Source: Aquiluna sp. (GTDB lineage: Bacteria > Actinomycetota > Actinomycetes > Actinomycetales > Microbacteriaceae). From it: DNA of 10,844 nucleotides. The notes beneath the pieces were generated by a model, which searched no databases, had not been told where the DNA came from, and was given only the letters and a program-made list of their open reading frames with translations. The position numbers and the translations under genes are program-made. This document shows positions 5,845 through 10,844 of the stretch, piece after piece (within the stretch, counting starts at the first letter, position 1; each line of letters begins with the position of its first letter). The stretch lies in contig JAGYIH010000026.1 of the NCBI GenBank assembly GCA_018402615.1, positions 1 to 10,844 on the forward strand, given 5' to 3'.

Positions 5845-7785
5845 GTGGGGCTCTTAGAGGGTATCGATTCACCTAAAGATTTGGCCGGCCTGAACAGGAG
5901 CCAGCTTTCAGTTCTTTGCGAAGAGATTCGTGCATACCTCATCGATTCCGTGTCCCAAACCGGAGGGCACCTCGGGCCAAACCTGGGGGTTGTCGAAATC
6001 ACAGTTGCCCTGCATCGAGTTTTTGATTCGCCTACCGACTCCATAGTCTTTGACACCGGTCACCAAAGTTATGTTCACAAGCTGCTCACCGGACGCAAAG
6101 ATCTATCAAATCTTCGCCAAAAGGGTGGAATTGCCGGCTACCCGCAACGCTCTGAGTCCGAGCACGACATAGTTGAATCTTCCCACGCCTCCAGTTCGCT
6201 GTCATGGGCTGATGGCATCTCCAGAGCTTTCAAGGCAACTGGCCAGGCAGATAGGCACGTCGTAGCACTAATTGGTGATGGGGCACTGACTGGGGGAATG
6301 TCCTGGGAAGCATTGAACAACATAACCGACGATAATGACCGCAAGTTGGTCATCGTTGTCAATGACAACGGTCGTTCATACGCTCCCACCATTGGCGGCT
6401 TCGCCAGAACCCTAAATACAATCCGCACCGAGGCCTGGTACAGACGTGGCTACAAGATTTCTAAGCAAGTGTTCTCGGCTTTTGGCCGGCCCGGTAGGTG
6501 GTTGTTCAACTCGATTCACGCCGCTGGAGAGACCATTTTTACGCAAAATGCGCCTCGTGGAATCTTCCCCAACCTCGGTATTCAGTACATCGGTCCGATA
6601 GACGGTCATGACCTAGCGGCAATGGAGGAGGCTCTCACAAGAGCCAAGGGCCTAAACGCTCCCGTGATTGTGCATGCCGTCACGCAGAAAGGCCGAGGTT
6701 ACTCACCTGCCACATCCGATGAAGCAGACCAGTTTCACGCGGTGGGGCAGATTGATCCTGAAAGCGGCTTGCCCATCAAGCCGTCAACTGGTCTTACCTG
6801 GACCGGAGTATTTGCTGATGAGATGGTCGAGATAGCAAAGGAAAACGAACGCGTTGTCGGAATAACCGGAGCGATGCTGATTCCAGTTGGACTGCATAAG
6901 ATGGCGGCCAAGTTTCCCAAGCGCGTCTTTGATGTTGGGATCGCGGAACAGCATGCCGTTACCGCAGCCGCAGGCATGGCGTTCGGGGGCCTGCACCCGG
7001 TGGTAGCCATCTACGCGACATTTCTGAATCGCGCCTTCGACCAGCTCCTAATGGATGTTGCCCTGCACAGGGCCGGGGTCACACTGGTGCTCGATCGATC
7101 TGGAATTACCGGGCCAGACGGAGCCTCTCACCATGGGGTCTGGGATCTTTCAATCTTGCAGGTTGTTCCAGGGATAGCCATAGCGGCACCGCGTGATGGA
7201 GTCCGCCTACAAGAAGAGCTTCGCGAGGCGATTGCGATCAGTGATGCACCGACTGTGATTCGATTCCCCAAGGGCAGCGTTCCGGCCCCCATTGAAGCTG
7301 TGAAAAGAATGCCCGGGGGAGTCGATGTTCTGTCTCAGGCACCAAGTAAGGATGTCCTGCTGGTTGCCGTGGGCTCCTTCGCAAGAACCGCAATAGAGGT
7401 GGCCCAAATGTTGGCCGATCAGGGTATTGGGGCAACTGTCGTTGACCCGCGCTGGGTGCTACCAATTTCAAAAGACCTAATCGCTCTGGCTGCTGAGCAC
7501 CGTTTGGTAGTGACTCTAGAAGATGGCGTTCGAGTAGGTGGCTTTGGCACCAGACTGCGTCAAGATCTGCGGGCGCACGATGTTGACACCGGGCTGAATG
7601 AGGTTGGCATTCCAGCTGAGTTCCTTGAGCACGCCGAGCGGGATCAGATTCTGGAACGCTTGGGCCTTACCGCCAAAGCAATAAGCCGTGACATCGTGGC
7701 CCAGGTTCTAGGTTCAAAACTCCCTCACGCTAAGCCGCTTGAGAATCAATCTGAATCTGAGCTTGAATCAGACCAGCTTCTATAG
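5845..7785 (+). CDS. dxs: 1-deoxy-D-xylulose-5-phosphate synthase
   Basis: Dxs condenses pyruvate and glyceraldehyde 3-phosphate, with thiamine diphosphate and Mg2+, into DXP, the first step of the MEP isoprenoid pathway. I place the start at the GTG at 5845 (MGLLEGIDSPKDL), where actinobacterial Dxs proteins begin, preceded by TTGGAG (5834-5839) and AGGAG (5829-5833); the longer frame from a TTG at 5803 would overlap acnA. This gives 646 residues. Motifs are GGHLGPNLGVVE with H42, FDTGHQSYVHK, the cofactor site GDGALTGG (144-151) with its later NN, VVNDNGRSYAP, the catalytic glutamate E368 in GIAEQHAVTAAAG, and DRSGITGPDGASHHGVWD. The last 20 or so residues form an acidic, serine-rich tail (ENQSESELESDQLL) that overlaps the convergent RNase D gene by 56 bp. 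Confidence 0.96.
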   Translation: MGLLEGIDSPKDLAGLNRSQLSVLCEEIRAYLIDSVSQTGGHLGPNLGVVEITVALHRVFDSPTDSIVFDTGHQSYVHKLLTGRKDLSNLRQKGGIAGYPQRSESEHDIVESSHASSSLSWADGISRAFKATGQADRHVVALIGDGALTGGMSWEALNNITDDNDRKLVIVVNDNGRSYAPTIGGFARTLNTIRTEAWYRRGYKISKQVFSAFGRPGRWLFNSIHAAGETIFTQNAPRGIFPNLGIQYIGPIDGHDLAAMEEALTRAKGLNAPVIVHAVTQKGRGYSPATSDEADQFHAVGQIDPESGLPIKPSTGLTWTGVFADEMVEIAKENERVVGITGAMLIPVGLHKMAAKFPKRVFDVGIAEQHAVTAAAGMAFGGLHPVVAIYATFLNRAFDQLLMDVALHRAGVTLVLDRSGITGPDGASHHGVWDLSILQVVPGIAIAAPRDGVRLQEELREAIAISDAPTVIRFPKGSVPAPIEAVKRMPGGVDVLSQAPSKDVLLVAVGSFARTAIEVAQMLADQGIGATVVDPRWVLPISKDLIALAAEHRLVVTLEDGVRVGGFGTRLRQDLRAHDVDTGLNEVGIPAEFLEHAERDQILERLGLTAKAISRDIVAQVLGSKLPHAKPLENQSESELESDQLL

Positions 7786-8932
7786 CTGGAAGTGTCAGCT
7801 CGATTTGCCATGCTCTGGCCCCGAAATCACTCAGAGCCGTTTTTAGATCTGGAGCTGGCTCAAACATTAAACGTCGCAGGTAATCGGGTGTTAGTAAATT
7901 TTCTATTGGGAGCTGATGCTCGATTGCGAGCTCCGCTAGCAATGGCCTAACAGCGTTGAGACGGATATGGGCATCGGGAAAGCGTTTCTCCCAGCTGCGA
8001 TGGTTAGGAATGCCAGTTCCGCGCTCTGGATTTGGGTCAATCTCAACATTTGGTGCATTTGCGATTGCCTCCCACCATTCATTGAGTCGGGTTCTAGAGG
8101 CCCTGCCTTGAAAGGTCTTGTTGCCAGCCAGCTCGCGCTTGGTTCGCGGTTTCTGCTCAACAGCACTCATAATCGAGCGGTCCGGGATCAGCCTCCCCGG
8201 CGCGAGGTCCTCAGCGCTTGCGATTGAATCCCTGGTCAACCAAAGGCTTGCCGCAATCTTTATCTTCTCCTCATCCCTAATTTTTGACAGTCCAGGCAAA
8301 TTCCTCCAGGGTTCCGCTGGAGTGATTTTTGGTTTGAAGCTCAGTAGATGCTTGAATTCTTCGAGCGCCCAGTCGATTTTTCCTTGAGCGACCAGCGTCT
8401 TTTCCACCTCGTCCCAAAGTTCGTGCAATACGTCAACATCGAGTGCCCCGTAGTCGAGCATTTCTTGGGACAGCGGCCGAAGGGACCAGTCTGCAGCCGA
8501 ATGCTCTTTTGCGAGCTCGATGTCAAGAAGTTCTAGAGCAAGCGAACCTAGTCCGACTCTCTCAAGGCCGGCCAGTCGGGCTCCAAGTTCGGTGTCGATA
8601 ATTGCTTTAGGCATGAAGCCGAGTTCTGCAAGGCAGGGTAGATCTTGGGTGGCAGCATGTAACAACCAGGTTCTTTCACTAAGAATTGGCGCCACCGATT
8701 CCGTCCATCCAGTGACGGTCTCATTAAGTGCAATCGGGTCAATCATGTAGATCGGGCCATCCCTAAGAGCGAGTTGAATCAGGTAGGCCCGTTGCGAATA
8801 GCGGAACCCGCTGGCCCTTTCGGCGTCTATCGCGATGTCGCCCGAATGCTCCAAAAAGTGCTTTGTCATAGCCTCTAAGCCAACTGTGTTCTCGACCATA
8901 ATCAGGTCGCGCCTGGGCTTGTCCAGCTTCAA
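7730..8932 (-). CDS. RNase D-like 3'-5' exonuclease with HRDC domain
   Basis: The 400-residue protein has the DEDDy exonuclease fold (about 15-195) followed by an HRDC domain (about 205-290) and a helical C-terminal part. Catalytic residues are all visible: exo I D36 and E38 in DAERASGFRYSQRAYL, exo II D97 in LLHAATQDLPCL, and exo III Y161 and D165 in YGALDVDVL; HSAADWSLRPL before it is typical. It probably trims the 3' ends of structured RNAs in the cytoplasm, as E. coli RNase D does. I chose the TTG at 8932: GAGG lies five bases upstream and the start overlaps the DUF3000 stop as TTGA. An in-frame ATG at 8899 (MVENTVGLEAM) is the alternative and would still leave the domain whole. The gene lies convergent to dxs, overlapping by 56 bp, an arrangement common in actinobacteria. 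Confidence 0.92.
   Translation of the reverse strand: MKLDKPRRDLIMVENTVGLEAMTKHFLEHSGDIAIDAERASGFRYSQRAYLIQLALRDGPIYMIDPIALNETVTGWTESVAPILSERTWLLHAATQDLPCLAELGFMPKAIIDTELGARLAGLERVGLGSLALELLDIELAKEHSAADWSLRPLSQEMLDYGALDVDVLHELWDEVEKTLVAQGKIDWALEEFKHLLSFKPKITPAEPWRNLPGLSKIRDEEKIKIAASLWLTRDSIASAEDLAPGRLIPDRSIMSAVEQKPRTKRELAGNKTFQGRASRTRLNEWWEAIANAPNVEIDPNPERGTGIPNHRSWEKRFPDAHIRLNAVRPLLAELAIEHQLPIENLLTPDYLRRLMFEPAPDLKTALSDFGARAWQIELTLPAIEAGLIQAQIQIDSQAA
7773..7789. terminator. Stem-loop across the dxs stop codon
   Basis: CCAGCT (7773-7778) pairs perfectly with AGCTGG (7784-7789) around TCTAT, and the dxs stop codon (7783-7785) lies at the foot of the second arm. No T-tract follows. It sits at the convergent junction with the RNase D gene, just outside the 3' end of the overlap. 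It may slow polymerase or protect the dxs 3' end; it is too short to be called an intrinsic terminator with confidence. Confidence 0.3.
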
Positions 8933-9489
8933 CTAATCCTCACAATCTTGGAATCTTTTGGAGGCAGGCCAGAGATCATTGCCAGTAGCTCTACCCACCC
9001 ATTTAGGTGTGCAGCAAGATTTTCAGTTGTCGGCGCCCAGGACGCCCTAATCTCCAGCTCACCGTGTTGTGGCTGGGTTATTAGAGATCCGTGTCCGGTT
9101 GAAACAACGGTTGTGGTGGTCCCGGCTTCCTGGGCAAAACCGGCTCCTGCGTTGGCAAGATTCTCCTTGAGCCACTCCCAAGCCAATGCGGCGGAGTAAT
9201 CGTCCTTTGCCATGTCAATCTCAATTGGACTCTTTGCATACCCGATGATTCGGAACTCAGACATCCAGCCCTCGGTCTGGTCTGGGTCCCTGCAAAACAC
9301 CAGCCGACTGATGCCATGGTCTGAATATTGCTCATGATTTATCTCAGCTGAAATCGCAATGGCCTCTGGGGCTATGCCCTTTGGGGATGGAATTTGGTTG
9401 AGAGTGATTTCATCCCGAACCGATACCTCGGCCATGCCGGACAGCATGCTGCTAAAAGTCTCAGAAATTCCAGTTAGGTCAAGCTCCAC
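8929..9489 (-). CDS. DUF3000 conserved actinobacterial protein
   Basis: This 186-residue soluble protein matches DUF3000: LNQIPSPKGIAPEAIAISAE near residues 30-49, EGWMSEFRIIGYAKSPIEID in the middle, then WEWLKENLANAGAGF and the conserved ELEIRASWAP near 144-153, ending with NGWVELLAMISGLPP. The function is unknown; in actinobacteria it usually sits directly upstream of the RNase D/HRDC gene, as here, and the TTGA overlap couples the two. The start is a GTG at 9489. It has no ribosome binding site, but TAGTTT ends six bases before it, suggesting an internal leaderless promoter in the 20-base gap after the reductase-like gene. Confidence 0.87.
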   Translation of the reverse strand: MELDLTGISETFSSMLSGMAEVSVRDEITLNQIPSPKGIAPEAIAISAEINHEQYSDHGISRLVFCRDPDQTEGWMSEFRIIGYAKSPIEIDMAKDDYSAALAWEWLKENLANAGAGFAQEAGTTTTVVSTGHGSLITQPQHGELEIRASWAPTTENLAAHLNGWVELLAMISGLPPKDSKIVRIS

Positions 9490-9501
9490 CCGTAAAAACT
9501 A
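9487..9501 (-). promoter_or_regulatory. Candidate leaderless promoter of DUF3000
   Basis: On the minus strand TAGTTT (9501-9496), six bases (TTACGG) and then the GTG start at 9489. The layout is identical to that before dut and DUF3093. No good -35 is visible at the normal spacing. If real, it would allow DUF3000 and the RNase D gene to be transcribed apart from the sulfur-transfer genes upstream. Confidence 0.35.
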
Positions 9502-9509
9502 CCCACTCG

Positions 9510-10079
9510 TTAGTCATCTTCGCCCTTGCCACGCCCAGAGCCGACAGCAACGAAGAGATCCTTGAGCTCGAACCACTGGCTGGGAATGATTTGCTGTTGC
9601 TCTAGAAACAACTCCACTCCAGCTCGATCTTGACCGGAGATTACACAAACGTCGATTTCCTGCAGGACCTCACTAAGACCTGAAATCCCGAATTCAATTT
9701 GAATGTTTTGATATCCAAGGTTTCTGATGTGTGAAAGTGCCTCCAGGTAATTTGTTGCCTGTTCGCTCCCGATTAGCACCAAGCTTTGATCGCCCTTTGG
9801 CTCAAGGCGAAGTGATTGAACTCCCGCAGCTGTGAAAATAGCGAGGTCGGCCGCCCGGGGCATTCGGATGTCATCAGCTCGGGCCGTTTTTCCGCTGGTC
9901 AGAACTATTTCGGATTGCGCTCTAATGAACCTTAGAAGTGCGAGGTCGCTCTCATTTCCAATACCCGCGCTGTTTCCAAACGCGTTCACAGAGGAACCGT
10001 GTTTATCAACAACCAGAGAAGTGGTCACCTTTGCCACTGAGATGAGCGCTTGTAGCTCAGGAGGTAGGGGCTGAAACAA
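9510..10079 (-). CDS. Divergent RibD C-terminal/DHFR-fold reductase-like protein
   Basis: The 189 residues resemble, at low similarity, the actinobacterial pyrimidine-reductase (RibD C-terminal domain) family. VTTSLVVDKHGSSV (18-31) stands where the family has its SLDG strand, and LLRFIRAQSEIVLTSGKTARADD (48-70) corresponds to the family's LRALADVVLVGAGTVRAE stretch. IQIEFGISGLSEVLQEIDV (126-144) corresponds to the EGG-containing nucleotide site, here E129-F130-G131. The altered EGG motif, the loss of the usual SLDG and a length shorter than the usual 230-250 residues make NADPH-dependent activity doubtful; it may be a degenerate paralogue or have a new ligand. The TTG at 10079 overlaps sufE by 23 bases, with AGGAAG about ten bases upstream. 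A GTG 14 codons in is the alternative start. Assignment is by eye. Confidence 0.6.
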   Translation of the reverse strand: MFQPLPPELQALISVAKVTTSLVVDKHGSSVNAFGNSAGIGNESDLALLRFIRAQSEIVLTSGKTARADDIRMPRAADLAIFTAAGVQSLRLEPKGDQSLVLIGSEQATNYLEALSHIRNLGYQNIQIEFGISGLSEVLQEIDVCVISGQDRAGVELFLEQQQIIPSQWFELKDLFVAVGSGRGKGEDD

Positions 10080-10488
10080 GTTCGCGAGTCTTCCTTTTGA
10101 TCCTCGCCAGCATACCCCGCATGCCCCTGACCCGAAGTGGCGAGATTAGCTTCTCCAAGCCAAGCTCACTTGGAAAGTCATCTGGCAAATCTAAAATGTC
10201 CTTCGCACTGTGACCGTTTAGAGCGGCTGAAAGCACCGAGGCAAAACCTCGCGTGGTGGGTGATTCCCTGGGAGCAGAGAAGTGCAATGAAACTGAGGCT
10301 TCACTTCCCTCAACAGCAATGAATACCGGTGACTGGCATTCTTCAACCCGCTCCATGAGCTCTGGGTGCTCTCCAAACCTGGGGTCTAGTTCCGGAAGGT
10401 TCTCGGAGTATTCCAAAAGCAACTGGAGTTTGTCGGAATCCGCAACCAGCGAAAAGTCCTCGATGACAGCAGCAGCAGATTGAATCAA
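10057..10488 (-). CDS. sufE: SufE family sulfur-acceptor protein
   Basis: SufE proteins accept persulfide sulfur on one cysteine and pass it on. I place the start at the TTG at 10488, giving 143 residues: GGAG lies seven bases upstream, the start overlaps the preceding stop as TTGA, and the catalytic cysteine then falls at position 51 ([16 protein letters not shown]), the same number as in E. coli SufE. Other landmarks are [31 protein letters not shown] and the C-terminal [17 protein letters not shown]. An upstream in-frame ATG at 10545 would only re-read the sulfurtransferase gene in another frame. The neighbour is a rhodanese-type sulfurtransferase rather than the desulfurase SufS, so the sulfur donor may be that enzyme. 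In Mycobacterium tuberculosis the sulfurtransferase gene sseA also adjoins a SufE gene. Symbol by family. Confidence 0.88.
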   Translation of the reverse strand: MIQSAAAVIEDFSLVADSDKLQLLLEYSENLPELDPRFGEHPELMERVEECQSPVFIAVEGSEASVSLHFSAPRESPTTRGFASVLSAALNGHSAKDILDLPDDFPSELGLEKLISPLRVRGMRGMLARIKRKTRELVSAPTS

Positions 10489-10844
10489 ACAAGCACTCCA
10501 GGTTCTTCGCCGGTGACAATTGGAGCACCTACTAGGTTTCCCCACTCTGTCCAGCTACCGTCATAGTTTTTCACGTTCTTGATTCCCAAGAGATACTTCA
10601 GGACAAACCACGAGTGTGACGAACGCTCACCAATTCTGCAGTAAGCGATAAATTCTGAATCTCTGTCAAAGCCAGTGTCCTGGAAATACAGCTTTTCCAA
10701 GTCCGCAAGCGGCCTAAACGTTTCATCTTCAAGAACAGCCTTGGACCAGGGTATCGAGGCAGCCGTAGGGATGTGTCCTCCGCGGGTAGCACCCTCGTTG
10801 GGGAAGTCCGGCATGTGAAGGCGCTCTCCGGTGTATTCCGGTAA
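10485..10844 (-). CDS. Thiosulfate sulfurtransferase (rhodanese), C-terminal part, cut by window edge
   Basis: The frame is open from the right edge of the window to the stop at 10485, giving the last 119 residues of a two-domain rhodanese; the start and the inactive N-terminal domain lie beyond base 10844. The visible part begins [20 protein letters not shown], then [16 protein letters not shown], and carries the active-site loop [12 protein letters not shown] with catalytic cysteine at visible residue 69, followed by the conserved [11 protein letters not shown] and VGAPI. This loop is that of the actinobacterial SseA/CysA-type thiosulfate:acceptor sulfurtransferases, which move a sulfane sulfur via a cysteine persulfide. 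The stop overlaps the sufE start (TTGA), so the two are probably made together. The ATG at 10814 is internal to the domain and not the true start. Confidence 0.9.
   Translation of the reverse strand, partial: LPEYTGERLHMPDFPNEGATRGGHIPTAASIPWSKAVLEDETFRPLADLEKLYFQDTGFDRDSEFIAYCRIGERSSHSWFVLKYLLGIKNVKNYDGSWTEWGNLVGAPIVTGEEPGVLV

Noticed and set aside
5466..6056. 196-codon open frame on the minus strand across the acnA-dxs junction
   Set aside because: It lies opposite two strongly conserved coding regions, has no recognisable domain and no ribosome binding site, and its composition follows the codons of acnA and dxs. It is a shadow frame.
7967..8750. Plus-strand frames opposite the RNase D gene
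   Set aside because: They have no family resemblance and lie opposite conserved DEDDy and HRDC coding sequence.
10489..10545. Upstream ATG for SufE with a CxxCH-like N-terminal extension
   Set aside because: The Cys- and Arg-rich extension is the sulfurtransferase C-terminus read in another frame. The TTG at 10488 puts the catalytic cysteine at position 51, as in E. coli SufE.
1..10844. Mobile elements, CRISPR arrays, defence systems, tRNA or rRNA genes
   Set aside because: No repeats of array type, transposase or integrase motifs, or tRNA-like folds were seen. Nearly all bases are in conserved core genes, and gaps are 165 bases or less.

Overview
The window reads as a conserved core-genome block from an actinobacterium, most likely a low-GC, compact member of the Microbacteriaceae such as the planktonic freshwater Rhodoluna/Aquiluna type. 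This rests on the gene set and order (sepH, DUF4193, DUF3093, dut, DUF3710, DUF3159, acnA, dxs, RNase D/HRDC, DUF3000), on AcnA and Dxs motifs of actinobacterial type, on roughly balanced base composition by eye, and on very tight packing. The genus is inference; no alignment could be run. I saw no insertion sequence, prophage, CRISPR array, tRNA or rRNA. No gene-free stretch exceeds 300 bases; the longest is 581-745.

Layout. Bases 1-580 (minus) hold the N-terminal part of sepH, an FtsZ-associated division protein, cut by the window edge. After a 165-base divergent promoter region comes a small zinc-ribbon protein (DUF4193, plus, 746-1027), whose end overlaps a convergent membrane protein (DUF3093, minus, 995-1441). 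Only 22 bases separate DUF3093 from the divergent dut gene (1464-1895). dut starts a coupled plus-strand series: DUF3710 (1895-2455), the six-helix membrane protein DUF3159 (2448-3101), aconitase acnA (3138-5810) and dxs (5845-7785), the entry enzyme of the MEP isoprenoid pathway.

The right third is a minus-strand series, read from high to low coordinates: a thiosulfate-sulfurtransferase-type rhodanese (its start lies beyond the window), SufE, a divergent RibD-C/DHFR-fold reductase-like protein, DUF3000, and an RNase D-like DEDDy exonuclease with HRDC domain. This series meets dxs tail to tail with a 56-bp coding overlap.

The genes cover housekeeping roles: division (SepH), nucleotide hygiene (dUTPase), TCA cycle ([4Fe-4S] aconitase), isoprenoid precursors (Dxs), persulfide transfer (rhodanese plus SufE) and RNA processing (RNase D). 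I did not find a new defence or mobile system. The most interesting signals are small-scale. Three genes (DUF3093, dut, DUF3000) share the layout TANNNT, six bases, GTG, and lack a convincing Shine-Dalgarno site, which suggests leaderless transcripts. Two of these -10 elements point in opposite directions from one shared TA step. Other points are an apparent shift to non-ATG starts (8 of 12 visible starts), TTGA start/stop overlaps, a degenerate reductase-like protein beside the sulfur-transfer pair, and long convergent overlaps with hairpins at the stop codons.
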